64,000 nt of DNA, from NCBI RefSeq assembly GCF_018069875.1, contig NZ_JAGQDF010000002.1, positions 434,001 through 498,000 on the forward strand, in the 5' to 3' direction. Made by a program: the position numbers and the translations under genes. The notes under the pieces were generated by a model that was not told the origin of the DNA, searched no databases, and saw only the letters and a program-made list of their open reading frames with translations. This document shows positions 20,976 through 35,114 of the stretch, piece by piece. This stretch comes from Ideonella alba. GTDB lineage: Bacteria; Pseudomonadota; Gammaproteobacteria; Burkholderiales; Burkholderiaceae_C. Each line of letters starts with the position of its first letter. Position 1 is the first letter of the stretch.

Positions 20976-21052
20976 CGGCCGAAAGGGGTGCCGTTGAAAA
21001 GGCCGACGGGGCCGTCAGGGCCCCGTGGCGTCAGGTTGGCAAGAGGAAAGCG

Positions 21053-22957
21053 TCAGGCGGCAGCCGGTGCACCGTCGGCCTGGGCAGGCGGCGTCGGGCC
21101 GTTGCCACCCTTGCTGGAGCTGGGCGTCCAGTCCTTGGGCGGGCGCGGCGGCTTGCCCTCCATGATGTCGTCGATCTGCTCGCTGTCGATGGTTTCCCAT
21201 TCCAGCAGCGCCTTGGCCATCGCGTGCATCTTGTCCTGATGCTCCTCGATGTGGCGGCGGGCGATCGAGTACTGCTCGTCGATGATCTTGCGGATCTGCT
21301 GGTCGACCTTGCGCATCGTCTCTTCGGACATGTGCGTGGTCTTGGTGACCGAGCGGCCCAGGAAGACCTCGCCTTCGTTCTCGGCGTAGACCATCGGGCC
21401 CAGCTCGTCGGTCATGCCGTAGCGGGTGACCATGTCGCGGGCGATGGCAGTGGCGCGTTCGAAGTCGTTGCTGGCGCCGGTGGTCATCTGGTTCATGAAC
21501 ACTTCTTCGGCGATGCGTCCGCCGAACAGCACCGAGATGGTCGAGAGCATGCGCTCCTTGTCCATGCTGTAGCGGTCGCCCTCGGGCAGTTGCATCGTCA
21601 CGCCCAGCGCGCGGCCGCGCGGGATCACGGTGACCTTGTGCACCGGGTCGGTCTTGGGCATCAGGCGCGCCACCAGCGCATGACCGGCTTCGTGGTACGC
21701 GGTGTTGCGGCGTTCGTCCTCGGGCATGACCATGGACTTGCGCTCGGGGCCCATCATGATCTTGTCCTTGGCGCGCTCGAAGTCGATCATCTCGACCACG
21801 CGGGCGTTGCGGCGGGCGGCGAACAGTGCCGACTCGTTGACCAGGTTGGCCAGATCGGCGCCGGAGAAGCCCGGCGTGCCGCGCGCCAGGATGTCGGCCT
21901 TGACGTCCTGGCCGATGGGCACCTTGCGCATGTGCACGTTGAGGATCTGCTCGCGGCCACGCACATCGGGCAGCGTGACATAGACCTGGCGGTCGAAGCG
22001 GCCCGGGCGCAGCAGCGCCGGGTCCAGGATGTCGGGCCGGTTGGTGGCCGCCATCACGATGACGCCGAGGTTGGTCTCGAAGCCGTCCATCTCGACCAGC
22101 ATCTGGTTGAGGGTCTGCTCGCGCTCGTCATTGCCGCCGCCCAGGCCGGCACCACGGTGGCGGCCCACCGCGTCGATCTCATCGACGAAGATGATGCAGG
22201 GCGCGCTCTTCTTGGCCTGCTCGAACATGTCGCGCACGCGGGCCGCGCCCACGCCGACGAACATCTCGACGAAATCAGAGCCGGAGATGCTGAAGAACGG
22301 CACCTTGGCCTCGCCGGCGATCGCCTTGGCCAGCAGCGTCTTGCCGGTGCCCGGGGGGCCGACCAGCAGCACACCGCGCGGGATGCGGCCGCCGAGCTTC
22401 TGGAACTTCTGCGGGTCCTTCAGGAAATCGACCAGCTCCTTGACCTCTTCCTTGGCCTCGTCGCAGCCGGCGACGTCGGCGAAGGTGGTGGAGTTGTTGG
22501 CCTCGTCCAGCATGCGGGCCTTGGACTTGCCGAAGCTGAACGCCCCGCCCTTGCCGCCGCCCTGCATCTGACGCATGAAGTAGATCCACACGCCGATGAG
22601 CAGCAGCATCGGGCCCCAGGACAGCAGCAGGCTCTGCAGCAGCGAGGGCTCGTCGCGCGGGCGCACATCGAACTTGACGCCGTTGGCGATCAGGTCGCCG
22701 GTCAGGCCGCGGTCGAGGTAGGTGCCGGTGGTGCGGATGTTGCGGTCGTCGGTGGTCTTGGCCGAGATCTCGACGCTGCCCGGACCCTCCTGGATCGTGA
22801 CGCTCTTGATGCGCTTGCTGCGCACCTCTTCGAGGAACTCGGAGTAGCTCAGCTGGCTGCCCGACACAGCGGCCCGATCAAACTGCTTGAAGACAGTGAA
22901 CAGCACCAGGGCGATCACCAGCCACACTGCAATTTTCGAGACCCATTGATTATTCAC
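21053..22957 (-). CDS. ftsH: ATP-dependent zinc metalloprotease FtsH
   Basis: A 634-residue inner-membrane hexameric AAA+ protease degrading misfolded membrane proteins and regulators. Two N-terminal helices ([15 protein letters not shown]-like and [11 protein letters not shown]) flank a periplasmic domain. Walker A is GPPGTGKT, Walker B is IIFVDEID and the zinc site is HEAGH. Translation starts at GTG 22957: homologues begin MNNQW and an AAGGAG lies 5-6 nt upstream. It is downstream of rlmE on the same strand, as in many proteobacteria. Confidence 0.97.
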   Translation of the reverse strand: MNNQWVSKIAVWLVIALVLFTVFKQFDRAAVSGSQLSYSEFLEEVRSKRIKSVTIQEGPGSVEISAKTTDDRNIRTTGTYLDRGLTGDLIANGVKFDVRPRDEPSLLQSLLLSWGPMLLLIGVWIYFMRQMQGGGKGGAFSFGKSKARMLDEANNSTTFADVAGCDEAKEEVKELVDFLKDPQKFQKLGGRIPRGVLLVGPPGTGKTLLAKAIAGEAKVPFFSISGSDFVEMFVGVGAARVRDMFEQAKKSAPCIIFVDEIDAVGRHRGAGLGGGNDEREQTLNQMLVEMDGFETNLGVIVMAATNRPDILDPALLRPGRFDRQVYVTLPDVRGREQILNVHMRKVPIGQDVKADILARGTPGFSGADLANLVNESALFAARRNARVVEMIDFERAKDKIMMGPERKSMVMPEDERRNTAYHEAGHALVARLMPKTDPVHKVTVIPRGRALGVTMQLPEGDRYSMDKERMLSTISVLFGGRIAEEVFMNQMTTGASNDFERATAIARDMVTRYGMTDELGPMVYAENEGEVFLGRSVTKTTHMSEETMRKVDQQIRKIIDEQYSIARRHIEEHQDKMHAMAKALLEWETIDSEQIDDIMEGKPPRPPKDWTPSSSKGGNGPTPPAQADGAPAAA

Positions 22958-23094
22958 CGCGGCTCCTTCTTGCCATCAGACGCTGGCGGCGGCCCTCCGC
23001 CACCTGCGACTTACCGCATATAGGGTCGATTCTACGCCCCACAAGTTCCCTGACAGCGGGCGTGGACAGACCGTCCAGCCCCCGAAAACCGGGG

Positions 23095-23772
23095 TCAGGC
23101 GCCCGTTTTCAGGCCGATCCCCACCAGAAAGGTCTCGGCCGACTTGTCGCGCGAGGACTTGGGCTTGAAGGGCTTGACCACCCGGAAGCTCTGCTTGAAC
23201 AGCGCCACCAGCGGGTCGTAGGCCCCGCCATGGAAGACCTTGGCCACCAGGGCGCCCTGCGGTTTGAGGTGCTGGCGGCCGAAATCCACCGCCAGTTCCA
23301 CCAGGTGCTCGATGCGGGCGGCATCGGCGCTGGACACCCCCGACAGGTTGGGCGCCATGTCCGAGACCACCAGGTCCACGGGACGGCCGGCCAATGCGGC
23401 TTCCAGCTGCATCAGCACCGAATCCTCGCGAAAATCGCCCTGGATGAACTGAACGCCGTCGATCGCTTCCATCTCCAGCAGGTCCAGCGCGATGATCGTG
23501 CCATCCAGTGCGCCGCTGGCCGCGCCGCCACTGCCGGCCACCTTGGGCGCAAAGCGGCGGCGCAGGTACTGGCTCCAGGCGCCGGGCGCGGCACCCAGAT
23601 CCACCACCACCTGCCCAGGGCGCACCAGGCTGAAGGTCTCGTCGATCTCCTTGAGCTTGTAGGCGGCGCGGGCGCGGTAGCCGTCCTTCTGCGCCTGGCG
23701 CACGTACGGATCGGTGACATGGTCGTGCAGCCACGCCTTGTTCACCTTCTTGCTCTTGGTCTGGACTTTCAT
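23095..23772 (-). CDS. rlmE: 23S rRNA 2'-O-ribose U2552 methyltransferase
   Basis: A 225-residue RrmJ/FtsJ enzyme acting on the 50S subunit A-loop with S-adenosylmethionine. The N-terminal K(T/S)K-rich RNA-binding tail is followed by YKLKEIDE, the SAM loop [15 protein letters not shown] and the catalytic K-D-K-E set (Lys in YKLKEI, Asp in VVSDMAPN, Lys in LVAKVFHGG). It diverges from yhbY with only 30 nt between starts, a conserved pairing. Confidence 0.95.
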   Translation of the reverse strand: MKVQTKSKKVNKAWLHDHVTDPYVRQAQKDGYRARAAYKLKEIDETFSLVRPGQVVVDLGAAPGAWSQYLRRRFAPKVAGSGGAASGALDGTIIALDLLEMEAIDGVQFIQGDFREDSVLMQLEAALAGRPVDLVVSDMAPNLSGVSSADAARIEHLVELAVDFGRQHLKPQGALVAKVFHGGAYDPLVALFKQSFRVVKPFKPKSSRDKSAETFLVGIGLKTGA

Positions 23773-23802
23773 CGGTATTCAACCCCGGGGGATAATGCCA
23801 CG

Positions 23803-24279
23803 ATGCCTGCGATTGAACTGACGCCCGCCCGCCGCAAGGAATTGCGCGGCGAGGCCCACCACCTCGACCCGGTCGTGATGATCGGTGCCGAGGGCCTGAC
23901 CCCCGCCATCCTCAAGGAGACCGACGCCGCCCTGAAGGCCCACGGCCTGATCAAGGTGCGCGTCTTCTCGGACGACCGCGCCGGCCGCGAGGCCGTGCTG
24001 GCGCAACTGGCCGACCAGCTCGGTGCGGCGCCCGTGCAGCACATCGGCAAGCTGCTGGTGCTGTGGCGGCCCATGCCCGAGAAGGTCAAGGCCGAGCCCG
24101 AAGAGGCCAAGCGGGGCTCGCGCACTGTCAAGCTGGTCACCTTCGCCCGCAAGGGCAGCCCGCGGCCGATCGTCAAGACGGTGACGGTGCATGGCAACGA
24201 GCGCCTGACCGCCGGCGGCCAGATCAAGCGCGCCAAGAAGCGCGCCACCAGCGTCAAGAAGAAGGCCCAGAGCCAGTGA
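23803..24279 (+). CDS. yhbY: YhbY/CRS1 family RNA-binding protein
   Basis: About 158 residues. The first 95 form the CRM domain (LTPARRKELRGEAHHLDPVVMIG, then the GxxG-type segment), which binds pre-50S ribosomal particles. The C-terminal 60 residues are a basic tail ([15 protein letters not shown]), longer than in E. coli YhbY. ATG 23803 matches the family start. The last 26 nt overlap the convergent DUF4149 gene. Confidence 0.9.
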   Translation: MPAIELTPARRKELRGEAHHLDPVVMIGAEGLTPAILKETDAALKAHGLIKVRVFSDDRAGREAVLAQLADQLGAAPVQHIGKLLVLWRPMPEKVKAEPEEAKRGSRTVKLVTFARKGSPRPIVKTVTVHGNERLTAGGQIKRAKKRATSVKKKAQSQ

Positions 24280-24727
24280 CCGGGGCGCGGGCGGCCCGCC
24301 AGGCGAGCGCCGTCACCGCCACGATCTTGATCGCGAACAGGCCGAAGCTCAGGCCATGCAGCACCGCGAAACCCAGCGCGGTGGGCTGTCCGGCCTTGGC
24401 CGCCGCGATCATCGGCTGCAACCCGTAATAGCCCAGCACGGTGCAGCCCAGCGCCAGCAGCGCCAGGCCCATGCCCAGCGTGAACTGGCTGCCCTGCCCG
24501 ACCTCGGCCGCCTCGGCCGCGGCGCGGCGCTCCAGCATCAGCATCAGGCCACCCAGGCCGATGCTCAGCCACGCCTCCTGCGCGAAGATGCGCGCCACCA
24601 CCCGGCCGGCGTCGGCCTGCACCAGCGTGGCGAAGGGCGCCGGTGTGGCGATCAGCGCGATGCACAGCAGCGCGCCGGCCCACAGCCCGGGCACGATGCG
24701 GCGGGTGAAGGCAGCGGCGCGGATCAC
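24254..24727 (-). CDS. DUF4149 family inner-membrane protein
   Basis: 157 residues with four predicted membrane helices ([65 protein letters not shown]). The pattern fits DUF4149, an uncharacterised family often found beside greA and yhbY in betaproteobacteria. It overlaps greA by 4 nt and is probably cotranscribed with carB-greA. Function unknown. Confidence 0.75.
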   Translation of the reverse strand: MIRAAAFTRRIVPGLWAGALLCIALIATPAPFATLVQADAGRVVARIFAQEAWLSIGLGGLMLMLERRAAAEAAEVGQGSQFTLGMGLALLALGCTVLGYYGLQPMIAAAKAGQPTALGFAVLHGLSFGLFAIKIVAVTALAWRAARAPVTGSGPSS

Positions 24728-25200
24728 TCGTAGCGGACCGCGACGATCTCGTAGGAGCGCACACCGCCGGGGGCCTGCACGTCCGCCACGTCGCCGGCTT
24801 CCTTGCCGATCAGCGCCCGGGCGATGGGCGAGCTGATCGAGATCAGGCCCAGCTTCAGGTCGGCCTCGTCGTCACCGACGATCTGGTAGGTCACGGCCTT
24901 GCCGCTCTCCTCGTCTTCCAGATCGACGGTGGCGCCGAACACCACCTTGCCGCCGGCGTCCAGGCTGGCGGGGTCGATGACCTGGGCGGCCGAGAGCTTG
25001 CCCTCGATCTCGAGGATGCGGCCTTCGATGAAGCCCTGCTTGTCCTTGGCCGCGTCGTACTCGGCGTTCTCGGACAGGTCGCCCTGGGCGCGGGCCTCGG
25101 CAATGGCCTGCACCACGGCCGGACGCTCGACGTGCTTGAGGCGGTGCAGTTCGTCCTTCAGCTTTTCGGCGCCGCGCTTGGTCAGGGGAATCGTGCTCAT
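24724..25200 (-). CDS. greA: Transcription elongation factor GreA
   Basis: A 158-residue factor that stimulates transcript cleavage in backtracked RNA polymerase. The N-terminal coiled coil carries the acidic tip [13 protein letters not shown] (Asp and Glu that coordinate the polymerase Mg). The C-terminal FKBP-like domain is complete ([18 protein letters not shown]). It lies 153 nt downstream of carB; greA after carAB is conserved in this bacterial group. Confidence 0.97.
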   Translation of the reverse strand: MSTIPLTKRGAEKLKDELHRLKHVERPAVVQAIAEARAQGDLSENAEYDAAKDKQGFIEGRILEIEGKLSAAQVIDPASLDAGGKVVFGATVDLEDEESGKAVTYQIVGDDEADLKLGLISISSPIARALIGKEAGDVADVQAPGGVRSYEIVAVRYE

Positions 25201-25353
25201 GTCTCGGGTGTTCAGGGGTGTCTACAAAGGCAAACCGCCGCCACGGCCCGGTCGGGCGGTGGGCGGCGGCGGTGCAATGGGCGAAGTGTAGTGCAGTCGG
25301 GGCCTGTGCGGCGAGCCGCTCGACCCGGCCCGTCAGATCGGCCGTTCAGCATG

Positions 25354-28611
<3,258 letters not shown>

Positions 28612-28642
28612 GGTCAAAGTCTTTATCTGATTCGGGCAGGCA

Positions 28643-29284
28643 TCAGCCAAGGCTGGCGGTGGCGAGCTTGGCGCCAAAGCCGAGGAACAGGGCGCCAACG
28701 CCCGAGGCGGCCGCACTGGCGGTGCGGCGGTGGGCGGCGAAGGCGGCGGCCAGCCGCATCCCCGCGAAGATCAGCACCGACAGGTAGACGGCACTGCAGG
28801 CCTGCGCGATCGCGCCCAGGCCCAGGAAGGTCAGCGCCGGCCACGGGTACGCGGGGTCGACGAACTGGATGAAGAAGGACACGAAGAACAGGATGGCCTT
28901 GGGGTTGAGCAGGCTGATCACCAGCGCCTTGCGAAACGGCTGGCTCAGGTCCAGCCGGCTCTCGTCCACCGGCGGCAGCTCACCGCGCCAGCGGCGGATC
29001 GCCCCCAGCAGCAGCTGGATGCCCACCCAGGCCAGGTAGCTCGCACCCACGACCTTGATCACCAGGAACAGCGCCGGCACCGCCTTCAGCAGCGAGGCGG
29101 CGCCCAGCGCGGCCAGGGTCATCAGCACGGTGTCGCCGACAAACACCCCGCAGGCCGCGGCATAGCCGGGCCGCACGCCGCGGCGCGCCGCCACCGACAG
29201 CACGAACAGCGAGTTCGGGCCCGGCAGCAGCACGATCGCGATCGTGCCCAGCAGGTAGGTGGTCAGGTCGGTGATGCCGAGCAT
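28643..29284 (-). CDS. LysE/LeuE family amino-acid exporter
   Basis: A 213-residue inner-membrane protein with six predicted helices and the family's opening [18 protein letters not shown] and the mid-protein [17 protein letters not shown]. It is closest by eye to LeuE-type exporters (leucine, methionine analogues); the substrate is not determinable here. It sits between carA and carB, 8 nt from the carA stop, so the three are probably one operon. Confidence 0.85.
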   Translation of the reverse strand: MLGITDLTTYLLGTIAIVLLPGPNSLFVLSVAARRGVRPGYAAACGVFVGDTVLMTLAALGAASLLKAVPALFLVIKVVGASYLAWVGIQLLLGAIRRWRGELPPVDESRLDLSQPFRKALVISLLNPKAILFFVSFFIQFVDPAYPWPALTFLGLGAIAQACSAVYLSVLIFAGMRLAAAFAAHRRTASAAASGVGALFLGFGAKLATASLG

Positions 29285-29292
29285 GGGGCAAC

Positions 29293-30465
29293 TCAGGCGC
29301 GGGCCTGGTCCATCAGCGTGGTGAAGCGGTCGAACAGGTAGCCGATGTCGTGCGGCCCCGGCGAGGCCTCCGGGTGGCCCTGGAAGCAGAAGGCCGGCTT
29401 GTCGGTGCGGGCCAGGCCCTGCAGCGTGCCGTCGAACAGGCTGACGTGGGTGGCGCGCAGGTGGGCCGGCAGCGTCTTCTCGTCCACCGCGAAGCCATGG
29501 TTCTGGCTGGTGATCGACACGCGGCCGTTGTCCAGGTCCTTCACCGGATGGTTCGCGCCGTGGTGGCCGAACTTCATCTTGAAGGTCTTGGCGCCCGAAG
29601 CCAGCGCCATGATCTGGTGACCCAGGCAGATGCCAAAGGTGGGGATACCGGAATTGATCAGTTCGCGCGCGGCGGCGATCGCGTAGTCGCAGGGTTCCGG
29701 GTCGCCCGGGCCGTTGGACAGGAAGATGCCGTCGGGCTGGTGCTTCAGCACCTCGGCCGCCGGGGTCTTGGCGGGCACCACGGTCACGCGGCAGCCCCGC
29801 TCGGCCAGCATGCGCAGGATGTTGCGCTTGACGCCGAAGTCATAGGCGACGACGTGGTACTTCGCGTTGGTCAGCGTGCCGTAGCCCGGCGTGCCGTCGG
29901 CACGCGAGAGCTGCCATTCGGTCTCGGTCCAGGGGTAGGACTGCTCGGCGCTGACGACCTGGGCCAGGTCCTGGCCGGCCATGCTGGGCGCGGCCTTGGC
30001 GCGGGCCACGGCGTCGGCCACATCGGCGTCGCTGATGGTGTGGCCGGCGGCAAAGGTGGCGATGCAGCCGTTCTGGGCGCCGGTGGTGCGCAACACGCGG
30101 GTCAGGCGGCGGGTGTCGATGTCGGCGATCGCCACCGTGCCCTCGGCCTGCAGGTACTCGCCCAGCGTGCGGGTCTGGCGGAAGTTGGAGGTGCGGACCG
30201 GCAGGTCCTTGATGATCAGGCCGGCAGCATGGACCTTCGTGGCTTCGACATCCTCGTCATTGACGCCGTAGTTGCCGATGTGCGGATACGTCAGCGTGAC
30301 GATCTGCCGGCAGTAGCTCGGGTCGGTGAGGATCTCCTGGTAGCCGGTGAGCGCGGTGTTGAACACCACTTCACCCACCGTGTGACCGGCCGCGCCGATC
30401 GAGGTGCCACGAAAAACCGTGCCGTCAGCAAGCGCGAGGAGGGCGGGAGCGAGGACGGGCAACAA
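29293..30465 (-). CDS. carA: Carbamoyl-phosphate synthase small (glutaminase) subunit
   Basis: About 390 residues. The N-terminal CPSase small-chain domain begins [10 protein letters not shown]. The C-terminal class I glutamine amidotransferase has the nucleophile Cys in FGICLGHQ and the His-Glu pair in [11 protein letters not shown]. No ATG fits. TTG 30465 (or 30462) follows a GGAG at good spacing, and homologues start a few residues before ALADG. The open frame to 30648 is rejected because it lies in the leader. The gene heads carA-leuE-carB-greA. Confidence 0.92.
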   Translation of the reverse strand: MLPVLAPALLALADGTVFRGTSIGAAGHTVGEVVFNTALTGYQEILTDPSYCRQIVTLTYPHIGNYGVNDEDVEATKVHAAGLIIKDLPVRTSNFRQTRTLGEYLQAEGTVAIADIDTRRLTRVLRTTGAQNGCIATFAAGHTISDADVADAVARAKAAPSMAGQDLAQVVSAEQSYPWTETEWQLSRADGTPGYGTLTNAKYHVVAYDFGVKRNILRMLAERGCRVTVVPAKTPAAEVLKHQPDGIFLSNGPGDPEPCDYAIAAARELINSGIPTFGICLGHQIMALASGAKTFKMKFGHHGANHPVKDLDNGRVSITSQNHGFAVDEKTLPAHLRATHVSLFDGTLQGLARTDKPAFCFQGHPEASPGPHDIGYLFDRFTTLMDQARA

Positions 30466-30610
30466 GGGGAACTCCGGTGTTCGCGCACCCAGCCCCTCGC
30501 CCGCCAGGCCACCCCCGTCCTGCGACGTTTCAGGGGGTTGCCATGGGCTTGGCAGGAAGTTTCCGAAAACGTCGTTTCGCTGGGTGGCTTGTTTTGGGGT
30601 AAACCCGCTG

Positions 30611-30616
30611 ATTATA
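30611..30616 (-). promoter_or_regulatory. -10 element of the carA promoter
   Basis: A perfect TATAAT reads towards carA, 145 nt ahead of its start, in the only AT-rich patch of the 310-nt gap between carA and the divergent BI-1 gene (30466-30775). The best -35 (CTGACA) is 20 nt away, longer than ideal. Nothing else in the gap looks like a gene. Confidence 0.55.
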
Positions 30617-30775
30617 GCCTGAAAGACCGGCTCGCCTGTCAGGTCCACGTTGGAAAGACCCCTCGGCGAAGCGCCCTCGGCGGGCTGGGAACTAGAATGA
30701 CTGCTCAGGGTCTGATGCCCTGGGGCGGGTCACCGCCTGCAACCCACAGACTGGCAACCCCTTGGAGGTTCTTTG

Positions 30776-31471
30776 ATGAACGACAGCCTGCAAACCTTCC
30801 CCGGCCTCTCGACCGGCTCGGGCTCGCTGGCCGCCCAGCGCAACCGCGTGCTGCGCAACACCTACTGGCTGCTGGCCTTGTCCATGGTGCCCACTGTGAT
30901 GGGCGCCTGGCTGGGTGTGAGCACCGGGCTGATGCGCGGCCTGAGCCCGGTGATGTCGCTGGTGATCTTCCTGGCCGGCTCCTTCGGCCTGATGTTCGCG
31001 ATCGAACGCACCAAGAACTCCGCCGCTGGCGTCGGCTTGCTGCTGCTCTTCACGTTCTTCATGGGCGTGATGCTGTCGCGCCTGCTGGGCTTCGTGCTGG
31101 CCAAGGGCAACGGCCCGACGCTGGTGATGACCGCCTTCGGCGGCACCGCGCTGGTCTTCCTGGCCATGGCCACGCTGGCCAGCGTGATCAAGCGCGACCT
31201 GTCGGGCATGGGCAAGTTCCTGATGGTGGGCGCGCTGGTGATCTTCGCTGCCGGCATCATCAACGTGTTCCTGCAGTCGGGTGCGCTGTTCCTGACGGTG
31301 TCGGTGCTGTGCATCGGCCTGTTCTCGGCCTTCATGGTCTACGACATCAAGCGCATCATCGACGGCGGCGAGACCAACTACGTCACCGCCACGCTGGCGA
31401 TCTACCTGGACATCTACAACGTGTTCCAGAGCCTGCTGAGCCTGCTGGGCATCTTCGGCGGCGACGACTGA
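30776..31471 (+). CDS. Bax inhibitor-1 (BI-1/YccA/YbhL) family membrane protein
   Basis: 231 residues with seven predicted helices. The N-terminus LRNTYWLLALSM and the C-terminal signature FMVYDIKRIIDGGETNYVTATLAIYLD are diagnostic of the bacterial BI-1 family, whose E. coli members include the FtsH modulator YccA. These proteins act as pH-sensitive Ca leak channels or protease regulators; the role here is unknown. ATG 30776 follows GGAGG at 7 nt. Confidence 0.9.
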   Translation: MNDSLQTFPGLSTGSGSLAAQRNRVLRNTYWLLALSMVPTVMGAWLGVSTGLMRGLSPVMSLVIFLAGSFGLMFAIERTKNSAAGVGLLLLFTFFMGVMLSRLLGFVLAKGNGPTLVMTAFGGTALVFLAMATLASVIKRDLSGMGKFLMVGALVIFAAGIINVFLQSGALFLTVSVLCIGLFSAFMVYDIKRIIDGGETNYVTATLAIYLDIYNVFQSLLSLLGIFGGDD

Positions 31472-31494
31472 CGCGGCCCGGCCGCATCCACACA

Positions 31495-31515
31495 GGGGCC
31501 TGCGGGCCCCTTTTT
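31495..31515 (+). terminator. Intrinsic terminator after the BI-1 gene
   Basis: Stem GGGGCC / GGCCCC with a TGCG loop followed by five T residues, 24 nt after the stop codon. Confidence 0.8.
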
Positions 31516-31569
31516 CATGCCCGCCGCCACGGCACAATGCGTCGCGAGACAGCCACCCGCCGACCCGCC

Positions 31570-32805
31570 ATGCCCGACTGGAACCAGCCCCTGAGCGACC
31601 TGCCCGATGCCACCGATGTGCTGGTGGTGGGCAGTGGACCCGCCGGCAGCGCGGCGGCGCGGGTGCTGGCCCAGGCCGGCCGCTCGGTGGTGATGGTGGA
31701 TGCCCAGGCCTTTCCGCGCGACAAGACCTGCGGCGACGGCCTGGTGCCCGACACCCACGCCGCACTGCGACGCCTGGGCGTGATCGACGAGGTGCTGCAG
31801 CGTGCCCAGGGCGCGGCGGCGGCGCGCTGTCTGGCGCCCAATGGCCGGCATGTGGACGTGGCGGGCGAGCTGGCGGTGCTGCCACGGCGCGAGCTGGACG
31901 CCCTGCTCTGCCGCGCCGCGGTGGCCGCTGGCGCGCTGCACGCGGCGCCGGCGCGCTTCGTCGCGTCGCTGCGCGGCGACAGCGGTCGCGTCACCGGCGC
32001 GCTGCTCGACGACGGACAGCGCCAGCGTCCGCTGTCGGCGCGCTGGCTGGTGCTGGCCACCGGGGCCGGGACCGGCCCGCTGGCGGCCATGGGCCTGTGC
32101 CAGCGCAAGTCGCCCAGCTGCATGGCGATCCGTGGCTATGTCCGGCACACCGACCCCGACATGGCGGCAGCCGTGGGCGGACTGCGTTTCGTCTGGCACC
32201 CGACACTGCGCGATGGCTACGGCTGGATCTTCGAAGGCCCTGACCACACCTACAACCTGGGCACCGGCGTGCTGGTGGGTCAGCTGGACGAGGACCGCGG
32301 CAAGCCGCCCCGCAACCTGCGCCGCATGTTCGACGACTTCGTGGCCGTCGACCCGGTGGCCGCTCGCCTGGTGCGCGAGGGCACGATGGTGGGCGAGCTC
32401 AAGGGCGCGCCGCTGCGCTGCGACCTGGAAGGCGCGGCCTGGACCGCCCCCGGCGTGCTGGTGGCAGGCGACGCGGTGGGCGCCACCTATTCGTTCTCGG
32501 GCGAGGGCATTGGCAAGGCGATGGAAACTGGCATCGCCGCGGCCGAAGCGCTGATCGCCCACCGGGGCGATGACGCAGCGGTGGAGGCCGCCTACCGCGC
32601 CAGCCTGCAGGCGCTGAAACCGCGCTTCGAGATGTACCGCCAGGCGGCCAGCTTCAACCGCCACCCCTGGCTGCTCAACATCATGGTCTGGCGTGCCAAC
32701 CAGAGCCCGCGCATCCGCGCCAAGCTCAGCGACATCCTGAACGAGCGGCGCATGCCGGGCAGCCTGCTGACCTGGCGCGGCATCCGCAGCATGCTGCTGC
32801 CCTGA
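31570..32805 (+). CDS. FAD-dependent oxidoreductase, geranylgeranyl reductase family
   Basis: About 411 residues. The N-terminal Rossmann motif VLVVGSGPAGSAAARVLA binds FAD, CGDGLVPD follows at about residue 55, and the second FAD segment is VLVAGDAVGATYSFSGEGIG. CGDG and the GD motif are typical of the geranylgeranyl reductase / FixC-like group, which reduces isoprenoid chains or other lipids. The substrate is unknown. ATG 31537 in the same frame is an alternative start adding 11 residues. It stands between a terminator and the convergent rlmD. Confidence 0.8.
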   Translation: MPDWNQPLSDLPDATDVLVVGSGPAGSAAARVLAQAGRSVVMVDAQAFPRDKTCGDGLVPDTHAALRRLGVIDEVLQRAQGAAAARCLAPNGRHVDVAGELAVLPRRELDALLCRAAVAAGALHAAPARFVASLRGDSGRVTGALLDDGQRQRPLSARWLVLATGAGTGPLAAMGLCQRKSPSCMAIRGYVRHTDPDMAAAVGGLRFVWHPTLRDGYGWIFEGPDHTYNLGTGVLVGQLDEDRGKPPRNLRRMFDDFVAVDPVAARLVREGTMVGELKGAPLRCDLEGAAWTAPGVLVAGDAVGATYSFSGEGIGKAMETGIAAAEALIAHRGDDAAVEAAYRASLQALKPRFEMYRQAASFNRHPWLLNIMVWRANQSPRIRAKLSDILNERRMPGSLLTWRGIRSMLLP

Positions 32806-32815
32806 GGCACGCGCC

Positions 32816-34162
32816 TCAGCGCTCGAACACCGCGATGCTCTCGACGTGCGCGGTGTGCGGGAACATGTTCACCGCGCCGGCCGCCACACAGCGGTAGCCG
32901 GCCACGTGCACCAGCAGGCCGGCATCGCGCGCCAGCGTGGCCGGGTTGCAGCTGACATAGACGATGCGCTGCGGCGGCGTCCAGCCCGCGCGCGGGGCCT
33001 GCTGCAGGTCGCCCAGCGCCTTGACCAGCGCAAAGGCGCCCTCGCGCGGCGGGTCGACCAGCCAGCGCTGGGCGTTGCCCCAGCCCACCAGGTCGTCGGG
33101 CGTCAGCTCGAACAGGTTGCGCGCCTCGAAGGCGGTCTTGTGCGCCAGGCCATTGCGCTGCGCGTTTTGGCGCGAGCGCTCGACCAGGGTCTCGCTGCCC
33201 TCGATGCCCAGCACCGATTGCGCGCGGGTGGCGATCGGCAGCGTGAAGTTGCCCAGGCCGCAGAACCAGTCGATCACCCGCTCGTCGGGCTGCGCATCCA
33301 GCAGGCGCAGCGCGCGCCCGACCAGCACGGTGTTGATCTGGTGGTTGACCTGGGTGAAGTCGGTGGGCTTGAACGGCATCGTCACGCCGAACTCGGGCAA
33401 CGAGTAGGCCAGTTCCTCGCCCCCGTCGTCCAGCAGGTGCACGGTGTCCGGCCCCTTGGGTTGCAGCCACCACTGCACGCCGTGCTCGGCCGCGAAGTCG
33501 CGCAGGCGCTGGCGGTCGGCGTCGGACAGCGGCGCCAGGTGGCGCAGCACCAGCGCGGTGACCTGGTCGCCCACGGCGAGTTCGATCTGCGGCAGCGTGT
33601 CGCGCGCATCCATCGCGCCCACCAGCGCGCGCAGCGGCATCAGCATCGCGCTGATGCGCGCCGGCAGCACGTGGCACTCGCGCATGTCGGCCACGTAGCG
33701 CGACTTGCGTTCGTGGAAGCCCACCAGCACGGTTTCCTTGCGCGCCACGTAGCGCACCGACAGCCGGGCGCGCAGGCGGTAGCCCCAGGTCGGTCCCTCG
33801 ATCGGGCGCAGCACGCGCTCGGGCTTGACCTTGCCCAGGTGCGACAGGTTGTCTTCCAGCACCCGCTGCTTGATCGCCACCTGCGCGCTGGCGTGCAGAT
33901 GCTGCATCTTGCAGCCACCACAGGCACCGGCATGCAGGCCGAAATGCGGGCAGCCGGGTGTCACGCGCTGCGCGCTTTCACTGCGCAGCTCGCGCAGGCT
34001 GGCCTGCTCCCAGTTGTTCTTGCGGCGAGCCACCGTGACCAGGGCCTCCTCGCCGGGCAGCGCGCCCTCGATGAAGACCACCTTGCCTTCGGCATTGCGG
34101 GCCACGCCCTGCGCCTCGATGTCGAGCGCATCAACGCGCAGCCATTCGTCCTGTGCTGTCAT
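32816..34162 (-). CDS. rlmD: 23S rRNA m5U1939 methyltransferase
   Basis: A 448-residue enzyme. The TRAM domain is at residues 1-60, the Fe-S cysteines include the cluster CGGCKMQH at about 85-92, the SAM-binding segment is [15 protein letters not shown], and the catalytic Cys is in [12 protein letters not shown], followed by [16 protein letters not shown]. All catalytic features are intact. It lies 71 nt downstream of nlpD on the same strand. Confidence 0.94.
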   Translation of the reverse strand: MTAQDEWLRVDALDIEAQGVARNAEGKVVFIEGALPGEEALVTVARRKNNWEQASLRELRSESAQRVTPGCPHFGLHAGACGGCKMQHLHASAQVAIKQRVLEDNLSHLGKVKPERVLRPIEGPTWGYRLRARLSVRYVARKETVLVGFHERKSRYVADMRECHVLPARISAMLMPLRALVGAMDARDTLPQIELAVGDQVTALVLRHLAPLSDADRQRLRDFAAEHGVQWWLQPKGPDTVHLLDDGGEELAYSLPEFGVTMPFKPTDFTQVNHQINTVLVGRALRLLDAQPDERVIDWFCGLGNFTLPIATRAQSVLGIEGSETLVERSRQNAQRNGLAHKTAFEARNLFELTPDDLVGWGNAQRWLVDPPREGAFALVKALGDLQQAPRAGWTPPQRIVYVSCNPATLARDAGLLVHVAGYRCVAAGAVNMFPHTAHVESIAVFER

Positions 34163-34233
34163 GGTGGGGATTATCGGGGGGCTGAAAACACCGAGGCCGC
34201 CCGCAGGCGGCCCCGGCCGTGGCGCCAGCGGGT

Positions 34234-35100
34234 TCAGCGCGCGGGCAGCAGCCGCGCCGGATCGATGGGCTTGCCCTGGCGCCGGATCTCGAAGTGCAGT
34301 TGCACCCGCTCGGCATCGGTGTTGCCCATCTCGGCGATCTTCTGGCCCTTGCGCACCGCCTGGTCTTCCTTGACCAGCAGGGTCTGGTTGTGGGCGTAGG
34401 CCGTCAGGTAGGTGGCGTTGTGCTTGACGATCACCAGGTTGCCGTAGCCCCGCAGGCCGGAGCCGGCATAGACCACGCGGCCATCCGCGGCCGCCAGGAC
34501 CGGGTCACCTGCCCGCCCGCCGATGCCCAGACCCTTGCTGCGGGCCTCGTCAAAGGGACTGATCACCGGACCGGCCGCGGGCCAGCCCCAGGGGATGTCG
34601 TCGTCGGCCTCCTTGGGCAGCGGCGCCGGGGCCGGCGCAGGCGTCGCAGCGGGTGCGCTGGCCGCGCCGCTGGCCGAGGCGGAGGCCGCGCCGGGCAGCG
34701 GCTTGGCGTCCACCTTGGGTGCGGTCACCGGCTTGGTGGCCACGGCAGTGCCTTCCGGCGGGGCCACGCGCAGCACCTGACCCACCTCGATCAGGTTGGG
34801 GTTCTCGATGCCGTTCCAACGGGCGATGTCGCGCCAGCCCTGGCCGTTCTCCAGCGCGATGCGCATCAGCGTGTCGCCAGGCTTGACCACGTAGGTGCCG
34901 GGCTTGAGGTCGGCTGGCGCGGCCGCCGGGGCCGAGGCCGGCGCCGCGGGTTTGGGCGCCTCGGCCACTGGCCGGGCACCCCGGCCGGCCGAGCGGTCCT
35001 CGACGGGCGCGGGCGGGCGGGTGGCGGAGCAGGCCACCAGCAGCGTCGCCAGGCCGATCATCAGAGTTCGGCGCAGGAGCGGCCGCAGCGCGTCGGTCAT
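34234..35100 (-). CDS. nlpD: NlpD-like lipoprotein, LysM plus degenerate LytM domain
   Basis: About 288 residues. A lipobox (TLLVAC) gives a lipidated N-terminus. A Pro/Ala-rich linker is followed by a LysM domain ([18 protein letters not shown]) that binds peptidoglycan. The C-terminal LytM/M23 domain has lost metal ligands: the usual HxxxD site reads SKGLGIGG and HLHFE reads QLHFE. NlpD proteins of this type activate amidases at the septum rather than cutting peptidoglycan. ATG 35100 has GGGAAG upstream. It is downstream of pcm. Confidence 0.88.
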   Translation of the reverse strand: MTDALRPLLRRTLMIGLATLLVACSATRPPAPVEDRSAGRGARPVAEAPKPAAPASAPAAAPADLKPGTYVVKPGDTLMRIALENGQGWRDIARWNGIENPNLIEVGQVLRVAPPEGTAVATKPVTAPKVDAKPLPGAASASASGAASAPAATPAPAPAPLPKEADDDIPWGWPAAGPVISPFDEARSKGLGIGGRAGDPVLAAADGRVVYAGSGLRGYGNLVIVKHNATYLTAYAHNQTLLVKEDQAVRKGQKIAEMGNTDAERVQLHFEIRRQGKPIDPARLLPAR

Positions 35101-35114
35101 GGAACTTCCCTGGT

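Noticed and set aside
29350-31536. Long in-frame upstream extension of the flavoprotein gene
   Set aside because: It runs antisense through carA, past the divergent BI-1 gene and its terminator. The flavoprotein clearly starts at 31537 or 31570.
34234-35100. Active M23 endopeptidase
   Set aside because: The zinc-ligand positions of the LytM domain are replaced (GLGIGG, QLHFE), so an amidase activator is more likely than a peptidase.
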